Below, piece by piece: positions 31,502 through 37,178 of a stretch of DNA of 44,232 nucleotides. Source of the stretch: a virus; IMG/VR virus record IMGVR_UViG_3300009159_000004, positions 1-44,232 of that record; one strand, written 5' to 3'. Under the pieces are notes generated by a model. The model was given only the letters and a program-made list of their open reading frames with translations, ran no database searches and had not been told where the DNA came from. The position numbers were made by a program, and so were the translations under genes. Numbering within the stretch: the first letter of the stretch is position 1; every line of letters starts with the position of its first letter.

Positions 31502-31526
31502 TGGGATGATGGGATGATGGGATGAT
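31502..31526. repeat. Triple octanucleotide repeat in a gene leader (copy A)
   Basis: Three tandem GGGATGAT units (CCCATCAT on the coding minus strand) lie directly upstream of the 31194-31493 gene, ending about 9 bases before its ATG. An equivalent repeat precedes the next gene upstream. Confidence 0.8.
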
Positions 31527-31533
31527 GTTAAAT

Positions 31534-31827
31534 CTATGATGCCAGTAGATTATTTAAGTCATCATAAAATACTGATGCTCTGCAAGCATAAGCATAGTCT
31601 AAAATTCTACCCATAGCAACGTAGGCATTTTTCATCTCTATTTCAGCGTCAATATACACACCACTAGCGTAATGGTTACTCATACAAACAATCCAGCTAT
31701 GATTAAATTTTTCCCTTTGCATTAAAAGCTGTTTGGTTAGCTGTTCTTCAGTCAAAAATGCTAAGTCACAAGGACCAGAATCACAAGGGCTAGAAGGCTT
31801 GACTGTTTGACCTGTAGAATGTTGCAT
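31534..31827 (-). CDS. Small unknown protein
   Basis: The 97-residue product (LAFLTEEQLTKQLLMQREKF, then NHSWIVCMSNHYASGVYIDAEIEMKNAYVAMGRILDYAYAC) is helical with several Cys residues. I do not recognise a family. ATG 31827 is preferred to 31863 because the longer version would translate the CCCATCAT repeats. It is the first gene behind cassette promoter copy 2, after a leader of about 150 bases that includes a palindrome, GAAAGGATCATCCTTTC. Confidence 0.6.
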   Translation of the reverse strand: MQHSTGQTVKPSSPCDSGPCDLAFLTEEQLTKQLLMQREKFNHSWIVCMSNHYASGVYIDAEIEMKNAYVAMGRILDYAYACRASVFYDDLNNLLAS

Positions 31828-31831
31828 TGCG

Positions 31832-31858
31832 ATGATGGGATGATGGGATGATAGGATA
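31832..31858. repeat. Triple octanucleotide repeat in a gene leader (copy B)
   Basis: Imperfect GGGATGAT units repeat three times directly before the ATG at 31827, at nearly the same distance as copy A before 31493. The two genes are otherwise unrelated, so the leader, not the protein, is shared. Confidence 0.8.
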
Positions 31859-31981
31859 ATCAAAAATTAACCCCTAACACTAATCAAGTCGCCGTCAAGC
31901 ACTACTAAGAAAGGATGATCCTTTCACCTAGGTAGTCGCAACGTTGTTCTGGCATGATGCTGTCTGCTTTGGGACTTCCTG

Positions 31982-32034
31982 ATCCTACCATGGCTTAACA
32001 CGGTGGGACCATGGGCGCTTAACTTTTAGTAACA
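31982..32034 (-). promoter_or_regulatory. Cassette promoter copy 2
   Basis: The element TGTTACTAAAAGTTAAGCG (32034-32016) is followed after 28 bp by TAGGAT (31987-31982). The spacer begins and ends with CCATGG, forming a 6-bp stem. The element starts 7 bp after the stop of the broken gene at 32042. Confidence 0.65.
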
Positions 32035-32041
32035 ATAAGGA

Positions 32042-32282
32042 TTAACGGTCGATTAAATAGAGTAAATAGTCTTTAGCAAGATCCGATGCGGTACAATAAT
32101 TGAAGCATCTTTCCTGCCATATCTTTATAGCCTCGCTCTCGTTTAGGGGTTTTGCTTTATTATTGGGCGGTCGATTAAGTAAAATGTGCGGAAACCGTTC
32201 GGGTCCGCCATCGCTCGGTCCGTGCCAGACAAGCCAGAATGGAGAAAAAGTGCTTTAGCCCTGACTTTATTGTACTTTTCAT
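32042..32282 (-). pseudogene. Small gene apparently broken by a frameshift
   Basis: From ATG 32282 the frame reads MKSTIKSGLKHFFSI and soon stops (32175). A +1 shifted frame, open from 32254 to 32042, reads SPFWLVWHGPSDGGPERFPH and continues ILLNRPPNN and AIKIWQERCFNYCTASDLAK, clearly protein-like but without any ATG, GTG or TTG. The switch point lies near a five-T run (CACTTTTTCTCC). A one-base indel, real or from sequencing, or a programmed shift would restore a protein of about 78 residues. Confidence 0.5.
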
Positions 32283-32310
32283 GGCATGAATGAATGAATG
32301 AATGAATGAA
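32283..32310. repeat. Tetranucleotide microsatellite (CATT)n before a start codon
   Basis: About seven consecutive CATT units (ATGA/TGAA on the plus strand) end directly at the ATG of the 32282 gene. Shorter CATT runs occur before neighbouring starts at 32446, 33143 and 33444. Confidence 0.8.
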
Positions 32311-32314
32311 TGGA

Positions 32315-32352
32315 AGACTAAAGTCTGCCGACCCAGTGGTAGACTTTAGTCT
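32315..32352. repeat. Perfect 12-bp inverted repeat
   Basis: AGACTAAAGTCT (32315-32326) and AGACTTTAGTCT (32341-32352) pair perfectly across 14 bases. Each arm is itself nearly palindromic (AGACT..AGTCT). It overlaps the 3' end and stop of the 42-residue frame at 32318, so it may end or stabilise that transcript, or bind a dimeric protein. Confidence 0.75.
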
Positions 32353-32446
32353 GCCATGTTAAGGCATTCGCGTGCCGCCAGGCGGCCTTAATGTCTTGAC
32401 GGCAGGAGATTAACTCCCACCGATTAGCGCGAATAATGATTAGCAT
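32318..32446 (-). CDS. Very small unknown protein (42 residues)
   Basis: The frame reads MLIIIRANRWELISCRQDIK and AAWRHANALTWQTKVYHWVG, with Trp/Arg-rich composition typical of short phage regulators. It lies 21 bp after the stop of the 32468 gene, with CATTCATTCATT in that gap, and is probably cotranscribed with it. No Shine-Dalgarno is visible. Family unknown. Confidence 0.45.
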   Translation of the reverse strand: MLIIIRANRWELISCRQDIKAAWRHANALTWQTKVYHWVGRL

Positions 32447-32467
32447 GATTAAGTAAATGAATGAATG

Positions 32468-32842
32468 CTAAATAACAGGCTTGGCGATACTAGAGTACAA
32501 TTCGCTAATCCGACCCTTTGCGTCGGCAGCATTGTAGACATACAGTGAGCAACCCCTAGGGTCCGATTGGTGATAGACAGATAAGCCGTATTTACCAGCA
32601 ATCTTACGGGCAGACTCTAAGGCTTGATTCTCCTTGTCTACAATTACTGGACCCTTTTTAGTATAAGTGCCGTAATTGTCCAGGTAATAACGTCTGGGCG
32701 TTTCCTCCTTGTTACCTTCCCATTGGATGGCGCCATTACATTCGTCTTCGTTCCATTGGTGGATAATTTTTCCTAGACTTTTGAGGGTTTTCCATTCTGC
32801 CGTAGTGAATGGCGCCGTTTTTGCTGTTGTCGTTGTGGCCAT
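32468..32842 (-). CDS. Conserved small protein of unknown function
   Basis: The 124-residue product starts MATTTTAKTAPFTTAEWKTL and contains GKIIHQWNEDECNGAIQWEG, RRYYLDNYGTYTKK and a C-terminal ARKIAGKYGLSVYHQSDPRGCSLYVY. The YHQxDPRGCxLY ending looks highly conserved and recalls proteins in cyanobacterial phages; no function is known. It is transcribed from cassette promoter copy 3. Confidence 0.7.
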   Translation of the reverse strand: MATTTTAKTAPFTTAEWKTLKSLGKIIHQWNEDECNGAIQWEGNKEETPRRYYLDNYGTYTKKGPVIVDKENQALESARKIAGKYGLSVYHQSDPRGCSLYVYNAADAKGRISELYSSIAKPVI

Positions 32843-32869
32843 GGTGGGCGGTGCGTGGTTGACTTGTGA

Positions 32870-32922
32870 ATGATAGCGCAGAACTTAGGCGACCGTGGCT
32901 GGACGCTTAACAATTAGTAACA
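32870..32922 (-). promoter_or_regulatory. Cassette promoter copy 3
   Basis: The element TGTTACTAATTGTTAAGCG (32922-32904) is followed after 28 bp by TATCAT (32875-32870). The stop codon TAA of the upstream gene (32907) lies inside the element, so coding and regulatory sequence overlap. Confidence 0.65.
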
Positions 32923-33143
32923 GTGGGCGATTCGCAGCATGAATAAAAGAGTGACAAAATTCCCTCCCCTCCATCGCCATAAGCTTTAGCCAGGCTAATT
33001 GCATTACGATTGAGCTGAAATACAATATGCGGGCCATTGGGCCAATTTTCGACAACATAAGATTTGTTTATCCAATACACCTTAATACCCGACTTTACAT
33101 CTGCAATAATGTCCTCTAGTGATTCGTAATGTTTGCTGGCCAT
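32907..33143 (-). CDS. Small unknown protein
   Basis: The 78-residue product (MASKHYESLEDIIADVKSG, then KVYWINKSYVVENWPNG) follows a pattern I associate with small phage proteins: YxxLEEIxxDVKxGKxVYWxNxxYxV. Function unknown. ATG 33143 has AGAGG 9 bases upstream and a CATTCATTC leader. The last residues (TVTNC) are encoded by the cassette element itself. Confidence 0.65.
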   Translation of the reverse strand: MASKHYESLEDIIADVKSGIKVYWINKSYVVENWPNGPHIVFQLNRNAISLAKAYGDGGEGILSLFYSCCESPTVTNC

Positions 33144-33173
33144 GAATGAATGCCTCTGTGTGAATGCCCCTGC

Positions 33174-33226
33174 ATAGTAGCGCATGAATGAAACGCTTGG
33201 CTATGGACGCTTAACAGTTTGCAAAG
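33174..33226 (-). promoter_or_regulatory. Cassette promoter copy 4
   Basis: The element ends CTTTGCAAACTGTTAAGCG (33226-33208) and is followed after 28 bp by TACTAT (33179-33174). It starts 2 bp after the stop of the 33229-33444 gene. Confidence 0.65.
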
Positions 33227-33228
33227 GT

Positions 33229-33444
33229 TCACAAAATGCCGAGCATAGCGTTACGCTCAGCCCTTAACACGGTGCAAGCATGGTAGGCTTTATCCAAACT
33301 GCGACAACAGGCTAACATTTTGCCGCCGCAGAAATAGCAGCAATACATTGGCACGCTATAGCCGCAGTACATTAAATGAATACTATACCTTTCATCGCCA
33401 TCTAAATGCCAAACACGACCAACTGAATGTGTTTTTTTGTCCAT
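33229..33444 (-). CDS. Small Cys-rich protein of unknown function
   Basis: The 71-residue product (MDKKTHSVGRVWHLDGDERY, then MYCCYFCGGKMLACCRSLDKAYHAC) has seven Cys in about 30 residues, including CCxxC and CC pairs, which suggests a zinc-binding ribbon. AGAGG lies 6 bases before the ATG. It is a single-gene cassette behind promoter copy 5. Confidence 0.65.
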   Translation of the reverse strand: MDKKTHSVGRVWHLDGDERYSIHLMYCGYSVPMYCCYFCGGKMLACCRSLDKAYHACTVLRAERNAMLGIL

Positions 33445-33472
33445 GAATGCCTCTTTTGTGAATGACTCCCAT

Positions 33473-33525
33473 ACAATACCATGCTAACAAGAGCAGTGGC
33501 TATGAATGCTTAACATTTAGTTGCA
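33473..33525 (-). promoter_or_regulatory. Cassette promoter copy 5
   Basis: The element TGCAACTAAATGTTAAGCA (33525-33507) is followed after 28 bp by TATTGT (33478-33473). It lies between the probable small terminase gene and the Cys-rich gene. Confidence 0.6.
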
Positions 33526-33533
33526 TGAATGCC

Positions 33534-33637
33534 AGTCTCAGCTGAGACTCATTGCGCTGCAAGGATTCTCAATAAGACTCTGAATGAGTCTCAACCGTCT
33601 CAATCGTGAGACTGGCCCCTGTCTCGGTTGAGACTGG
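33534..33637. repeat. TGAGAC inverted-repeat cluster at the end of the probable terS gene
   Basis: AGTCTCA-GC-TGAGACT (33534-33549) is a perfect palindrome. GTCTCA-ATCG-TGAGAC (33597-33612) and GTCTC-GGTT-GAGAC (33621-33634) follow, and ATGAGTCTC lies between them. Part of the cluster encodes the C-terminus of the 33569-34123 protein. Related sites recur at 34341-34373 and 34585-34623. Confidence 0.8.
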
Positions 33638-34123
33638 CTGCGATTCGCCGGCAGCGATGGACGGCTGCTCGATTGTCACACTCAGCACAAGGTCCTCATC
33701 TGACAGGCCGGAGCTTTCACGCAGCTCCCCAGCGATCTCGCCTGCCCGGTCGAGCCCCTTCAGTGCCGCGCCCCAGTGCTGGGCCTGGATAGCCCCCTGA
33801 ATGACCTGCTGGCGACTGGCAGCGACCATGGCCCTACGCAGCTCCGGCGGAGCTGTCTCAGCGGCGCACAGGGCACGCTCAGCGCGGCGTTGAATGCGAG
33901 TGAGCAAGCGACTGTCTAGGCATGAATGAGCCTCTCCTAGCTTCCACCTAACTTGAATAGGCAATAAGCCTGAAGCATAAAGTTCAAAGGCTTCTTGTGT
34001 TAATGCTTCAATGTCTGGAGCTTCTTGATTATCGCTAACATCCCATGATGCCTGCCAAGCATTATGCGTGCGCAATAATCTTTCGCTATCTGGCCGGCAG
34101 TGAATGGGAAGCTGCGAATCCAT
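33569..34123 (-). CDS. Probable terminase small subunit
   Basis: The 184-residue protein has an N-terminal helical part with a possible helix-turn-helix (IEALTQEAFELYASGLLPIQVRWKLGEAHS), then a helical core (RRAERALCAAETAPPELRRAMVAASRQQVIQGAIQAQHWGAALKGL), then DRAGEIAGELRESSGL and an acidic tail. This order (DNA-binding helices, oligomerisation helices, GALKxLxRxGEIxG) resembles small terminases. The gene is flanked and overlapped by TGAGAC inverted repeats, as expected if the packaging site lies in or near terS. It is 5 kb from terL and on the other strand, which is unusual, so the call needs structural comparison. Confidence 0.5.
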   Translation of the reverse strand: MDSQLPIHCRPDSERLLRTHNAWQASWDVSDNQEAPDIEALTQEAFELYASGLLPIQVRWKLGEAHSCLDSRLLTRIQRRAERALCAAETAPPELRRAMVAASRQQVIQGAIQAQHWGAALKGLDRAGEIAGELRESSGLSDEDLVLSVTIEQPSIAAGESQPVSTETGASLTIETVETHSESY

Positions 34124-34340
34124 AGGAACTTTATCTGTTGCTAAATCATACCGCTACGCGCAAACCGCTTGCGTCTTCACTGGCCGGCGTAAGGAAAATG
34201 GTCATATAGGTTCAGCTAATGCAGGAGATTTTCGACCCTCCTCTTCCATTGCCTCAAAAGACCGGCAGGAAGAGGATTAGGTAGAAGAAACTTAGAATGA
34301 GAACTTTTTTTCTGAATTTTGTCTTTTATGTATCCATTTA

Positions 34341-34373
34341 TACAGTCTCAATGAGACTCACTTTAAGACTGTA
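34341..34373. repeat. Double inverted repeat with TGAGACT palindrome
   Basis: AGTCTCA-A-TGAGACT (34344-34358) is palindromic around one base. TACAGTCT (34341-34348) and AGACTGTA (34366-34373) form an outer 8-bp inverted repeat that overlaps it. Confidence 0.75.
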
Positions 34374-34426
34374 TCATCACGATACCTTTTTCCCCTTGAT
34401 TTACCTATTAGCCGAGTAATCTCCTT

Positions 34427-34547
34427 TTAAGTTTCCGCCATAAACTGTTGCACCGCAAGGCTTTTGGGTAGGAGGAAAAGAATATATCACTTATCTCCTC
34501 GTTAAGTTTCCGCCATAGATCGTTGCGCCGCAAGGCTTTTAAGTAGA
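34427..34547. repeat. 75-bp period tandem duplication
   Basis: About 45 bp starting TTAAGTTTCCGCCATA at 34427 recur from 34502 with a few substitutions; both copies contain CCGCAAGGCTTTT. On the minus strand one frame reads KPCGATVYGGNL in one copy and KPCGATIYGGNL in the other, differing mainly at synonymous positions. The left copy has a 28-codon frame starting GTG with AGGAG five bases before it; the right copy has a stop upstream. Confidence 0.75.
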
Positions 34548-34584
34548 TCAATGGTGGTTTTTCCACAGATAAGCCAGCCTGATC

Positions 34585-34623
34585 AGTCTCAAGTTGAGAC
34601 AGCGGTAAGACGGTTGAGACTGG
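34585..34623. repeat. TGAGAC sites, right cluster
   Basis: AGTCTCAA-G-TTGAGACA (34585-34601) is an inverted repeat. CGGTTGAGACTGG (34611-34623) repeats the half-site found at 33626-33638. Confidence 0.75.
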
Positions 34624-34655
34624 ATGGCCCCAACCGTCATTTTTACCTTGCCGGC

Positions 34656-34964
34656 TTATTCTCCAAGCGTAATATACTGACCGGAAGATGATACTTGAAA
34701 GTTCTCACCTTTTCTTGCTTGTATTTTTTTAGCGTCTAGCATTGCGGCGGCTAGCAATTCTTTGTTAGCGTTTTTGGCTGGCTCAACAACAAGTGTCTTG
34801 AAGGAAAGGAAAGCTACTTTTTTGTAGTCTCCATGCTCTTCCTTTGTACGATCAGAATATGCAATCCCGCCAGGGTAAATGCAGGCAAAAAGCCTGTTAT
34901 CATTGGTGTGTTTAATCTTGGGTTGAAGTACGGGAAACCGCGTAAAACTTTGTAGTTCGTTCAT
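34656..34964 (-). CDS. Small unknown protein
   Basis: The 102-residue product (PVLQPKIKHTNDNRLFACIY, then KKVAFLSFKTLVVEPAKNAN and KELLAAAMLDAKKIQARKGE) has a beta-beta-alpha flavour and an NFQVSSSGQYITLGE ending. I do not recognise it. Its ATG is preceded at 8 bases by a hairpin, CCGGC-AACAA-GCCGG, nearly identical to the one before the upstream gene, so the two share a leader type. It is probably cotranscribed from cassette promoter copy 6. Confidence 0.65.
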   Translation of the reverse strand: MNELQSFTRFPVLQPKIKHTNDNRLFACIYPGGIAYSDRTKEEHGDYKKVAFLSFKTLVVEPAKNANKELLAAAMLDAKKIQARKGENFQVSSSGQYITLGE

Positions 34965-34972
34965 TGGGTGAT

Positions 34973-34987
34973 CCGGCTTGTTGCCGG
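34973..34987 (-). promoter_or_regulatory. Leader hairpin before the 34964 start
   Basis: CCGGC-AACAA-GCCGG on the minus strand lies 8 bases before the ATG, followed by ATCACCCA. The 35174 gene has the same arrangement. Confidence 0.55.
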
Positions 34988-35015
34988 CAGAATGGTGGGT
35001 TAGGTGTGGCCAGGA

Positions 35016-35174
35016 TTATCTAATTGGCGTAGGCTCTGGCCCATGTACCTCCCTGGCCCAATCTTTGCCCCATATATATGCCGCCCAATGCCACGAACAT
35101 TTGCCATGGTCAGGCTTAAGCCCGGAAATTGAAGTCCTACCGCAAACAGTACAAGGCTGTTTAGGTTTGCTCAT
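35016..35174 (-). CDS. Small zinc-finger-like protein (52 residues)
   Basis: The frame reads MSKPKQPCTVCGRTSISGLK, PDHGKCSWHWAAYIWGKDWA and REVHGPEPTPIR. CxxC (residues 8-11), then His 23, Cys 26 and His 29 could form a zinc site. It has a clear leader hairpin and follows cassette promoter copy 6 by about 40 bases. Its family is unknown but the Cys/His spacing makes chance coding unlikely. Confidence 0.6.
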   Translation of the reverse strand: MSKPKQPCTVCGRTSISGLKPDHGKCSWHWAAYIWGKDWAREVHGPEPTPIR

Positions 35175-35182
35175 CGAGTGAT

Positions 35183-35198
35183 CCGGCTTGTTTGCCGG
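35183..35198 (-). promoter_or_regulatory. Leader hairpin before the 35174 start
   Basis: CCGGC-AAACAA-GCCGG on the minus strand, followed by ATCACTCG and the ATG. It differs from the 34973-34987 copy by one extra loop base. Confidence 0.55.
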
Positions 35199-35216
35199 TG
35201 GCGTTTGAACAAATTA

Positions 35217-35279
35217 AGCATAGCATGAAAATGGGCCAGCGCAGCACGCTAGCCCAAAAACGCTTAACACTTTGCAAGG
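35217..35279 (-). promoter_or_regulatory. Cassette promoter copy 6
   Basis: The element CCTTGCAAAGTGTTAAGCG (35279-35261) is followed after 38 bp by an extended -10, TGC-TATGCT (35222-35217). Measured at 28 bp only a poor box exists. The spacer contains a 9-bp stem, GGGCTAGCG / CGCTGGCCC (one G-T pair), followed by ATTTTC, which could also terminate the upstream transcript. Confidence 0.6.
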
Positions 35280-35286
35280 TGGCGGA

Positions 35287-35919
35287 TCAATCGCGTACCT
35301 GTATTGGCATTAGAAGGTATTCCATTTTTACTTTCTCCAAGCCTTCACAATCAACCGTAGCGGTAAATAGCATTGAATTACATGAACCATTGCGCTCCAT
35401 GGTAACGCAATCATTCCATGAGTAAAGTTTAACAACAGCCATAAAGTCTGCGAGATAGGCAGCGTTAAAGCTGATAGGCTTATCGGTGTCTGTGCCATAC
35501 TGACTTGGCCATATCTGATCTGAATTGGGATAAAGAGTAGTAGGATTTATGTTTGCATAGGTATCTGCCGCAGCTTGATATTCACATTGCCACATTGCCG
35601 GCAATGATTGCATGTATTCTGTCAACTTTTTGCCGCCATGAATAGCGGCATCACTAAATGGCGCATCAAGTCTGGCAATCCTGGCGTATGGGACACGTTT
35701 CTTAAACGCTTTACCTGACAGCAGCAGTGGCTGATTGCATACCCATTTAGGGTCTGGGCATGTAACACGAAAAGCGCGGTGTCCATCAGTTGAATTGATG
35801 ATAATTCCACTATCTGCCGGTCTAATAAGAATGCCGGTTAGTGTTTGCTTGGCAGGATCTAGCGAAGTAAACTGCGCTGCCGCATGTAACATTTGAACGG
35901 GAAGAGTGGCGCTTGTCAT
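35287..35919 (-). CDS. DnaN-like sliding clamp homologue
   Basis: The 210-residue protein resembles a shortened DNA polymerase III beta clamp: LTGILIRPADSGIIINSTDGHRAFRV matches the clamp's LxxVxI...TDxHRL region. The C-terminus has SFNAAYLADFMAVVK, then MLFTATVDCEG and the end KMEYLLMPIQVRD, like the clamp's final YLIMPxRx strand. With about half to two thirds of the normal length it may be a two-domain clamp. It could tether the host polymerase to phage DNA, since no phage polymerase is seen. It is a single-gene cassette behind promoter copy 7. Confidence 0.6.
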   Translation of the reverse strand: MTSATLPVQMLHAAAQFTSLDPAKQTLTGILIRPADSGIIINSTDGHRAFRVTCPDPKWVCNQPLLLSGKAFKKRVPYARIARLDAPFSDAAIHGGKKLTEYMQSLPAMWQCEYQAAADTYANINPTTLYPNSDQIWPSQYGTDTDKPISFNAAYLADFMAVVKLYSWNDCVTMERNGSCNSMLFTATVDCEGLEKVKMEYLLMPIQVRD

Positions 35920-35945
35920 TGTGGTTGGGTTGTTTGAACAACGTA

Positions 35946-36008
35946 ATCATACAGCATTCAAGCGCCAACGTGCCAAGCTCAGCCATAAACGCTTAACATT
36001 TTGTCACA
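35946..36008 (-). promoter_or_regulatory. Cassette promoter copy 7
   Basis: The element TGTGACAAAATGTTAAGCG (36008-35990) is followed after 38 bp by TATGAT (35951-35946); TTGAAT also occurs at 28 bp (35961-35956). The element overlaps the C-terminal codons and stop of the 36004 gene. Confidence 0.6.
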
Positions 36009-36282
36009 AAGCGGCATTCTGGATAAACTCATCAAACGACATACCTTTTTTGGTCCTAGAAGACGTTGAGCATTCATCCATGACTCTCACTATAACTTTG
36101 GCCTTAATACGTCTTCTCTCGCTTTCAACACTATCTGCTGTTATCGCTATTTGTTGCGATATTTTTTGATACCAGCGAAAATCGGAATAGAATATCTGAT
36201 TGACTCTAACTTTTTTGAATGGCACAAACCTAAGCTTTAGGTTCCTAATCTTAGTGCCAGGCGCAATTAGGTTAGGCATCAT
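36004..36282 (-). CDS. Small basic unknown protein
   Basis: The 92-residue product (MMPNLIAPGTKIRNLKLRFVPFKKVRV, then DSVESERRRIKAKVIVRVMD) is basic with alternating hydrophobic residues. Family unknown. It overlaps the end of the HNH endonuclease gene by 11 bases, which suggests translational coupling. Confidence 0.6.
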   Translation of the reverse strand: MMPNLIAPGTKIRNLKLRFVPFKKVRVNQIFYSDFRWYQKISQQIAITADSVESERRRIKAKVIVRVMDECSTSSRTKKGMSFDEFIQNAAL

Positions 36283-36751
36283 CGGAATCCTCTAGCGCCG
36301 CAAGCCGCCTGGCCGATACGGCCTCGGCTTTAGTGCCAAAAACGCCTAACTCGACTCCATCATATTTTGCGTTCCAGTCGCCGGTAACACGGTCGCGGGA
36401 CAGATCGCGCCGATGCCAGCCAGGCCGTTTTCCAGGCCGCCCTGAAAACCGCTTGTAGTCCGGCCTGGAATCTGACAGGTATAAATTGTCGAGCCTTAGA
36501 TTGAATGGATCACCGTCGCGGCAGGCCACATGCTGCGGCGCAGGATCGACCCGATAGGCCAGCGCCCACGCAACAGCAGCGGCCTTTCGCTGCCGGCCAT
36601 CGACAAATACATGCGGAATGCCGTCACGATTGCCGCCGGCTGGATCACCGAATTTATGCGGTCCACGCTGGACAATGTATGTAATCGCTCCAGTGACTCG
36701 ATTGTAGTGAAAGAGCGACTGAAGCACGCTTAGCGGTGGTAATGCTGTCAT
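36272..36751 (-). CDS. HNH endonuclease with AP2-like C-terminus
   Basis: The 159-residue protein begins with the HNH_3-type core: LFHYNRVTGAITYI, then GIPHVFVDGRQRKAAAVAWALAY, HVACRDGDPFNLRLDNLYL (the conserved GDPxNxRxxNL). The C-terminal part WNAKYDGVELGVFGTKAEAVSARRLAAL resembles the AP2 DNA-binding module common in phage homing endonucleases. GC-richer codon use than its neighbours suggests a mobile gene inserted into the array. It overlaps both neighbours by 4 and 11 bases. Confidence 0.85.
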   Translation of the reverse strand: MTALPPLSVLQSLFHYNRVTGAITYIVQRGPHKFGDPAGGNRDGIPHVFVDGRQRKAAAVAWALAYRVDPAPQHVACRDGDPFNLRLDNLYLSDSRPDYKRFSGRPGKRPGWHRRDLSRDRVTGDWNAKYDGVELGVFGTKAEAVSARRLAALEDSDDA

Positions 36752-37074
36752 ACTAAAGATGGATTACGTTCTGCTGCGCTAAGGCTGGGTTCTGGATCGT
36801 AGCTTGTTGGAATTGGGCAGAGTTCTTCAACGTCCATTTCAAATGGCTCATCTTTTATCCATTTATCTATCCTTGCGTTTTCAAGCAAAGCTGACAATTC
36901 CCAGATTGAATTTACTTCAAGAAATTCATGGATTGGATAAAAGAAATAACCATCTTCTCTTACTTTTTGTTCGCCTTGCCGTATTTCAACGCTGAACGGC
37001 GCGACAAGCGGTTGAATTTGCTCGGATAACGCAGATCCAGAGGGGATTCTTTGAAAGTTAATAGTCTTTTCCAT
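36748..37074 (-). CDS. Small acidic unknown protein
   Basis: The 108-residue product (MEKTINFQRIPSGSALSEQI, FYPIHEFLEVNSIWELSALL, DEPFEMDVEELCPIPTSYDP) is acidic toward the C-terminus. Family unknown. It overlaps the HNH gene by 4 bases. Its first 115 bases overlap the end of the membrane protein frame at 36960-37178 in another frame. Confidence 0.6.
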   Translation of the reverse strand: MEKTINFQRIPSGSALSEQIQPLVAPFSVEIRQGEQKVREDGYFFYPIHEFLEVNSIWELSALLENARIDKWIKDEPFEMDVEELCPIPTSYDPEPSLSAAERNPSLV

Positions 37075-37178
37075 GGTAAAAGAAAGAAAATGCCAATGAT
37101 GAGAAATAAAGCTGAGGCTTGAAGTGCTACGCTAAATGCGCTAAGCGCAAATGCGACACCGGCAATTATTCGTTTCAT
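36960..37178 (-). CDS. Small membrane protein overlapping the next gene
   Basis: The 72-residue frame opens MKRIIAGVAFALSAFSVALQ and ASALFLIIGIFFLLPWKRLL, one or two membrane spans (or a signal peptide plus a span), followed by a basic tail (KFNRLSRRSALKYGKANKK). The ATG overlaps the stop of the upstream gene as ATGA, strong evidence of coupling. The basic tail is encoded in the region shared with the 36748-37074 gene, so two reading frames would be used there. Confidence 0.5.
   Translation of the reverse strand: MKRIIAGVAFALSAFSVALQASALFLIIGIFFLLPWKRLLTFKESPLDLRYPSKFNRLSRRSALKYGKANKK

Larger units (their letters stand above)
34124..34655. other. Non-coding 530-bp repeat region, candidate origin or packaging site
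   Basis: No convincing gene is visible. The stretch holds two TGAGAC palindromic sites, a 75-bp tandem duplication, a long A/T-rich part (34300-34420) and short open frames of under 31 codons. Such a mixture is typical of a phage origin or pac region. Confidence 0.5.

Noticed and set aside
33249-33280. Extra element-like sequence (TTGCACCGTGTTAAGGG on the minus strand) within the 33229-33444 gene
   Set aside because: It is inside coding sequence and no -10 box is found 27-38 bp downstream.
34199-34283. Plus-strand micro-frame opening MQEIFDPPLPLPQKTGRKRI
   Set aside because: It ends after 21 codons with no Shine-Dalgarno; possibly the remnant of a lost gene but not supportable as one.
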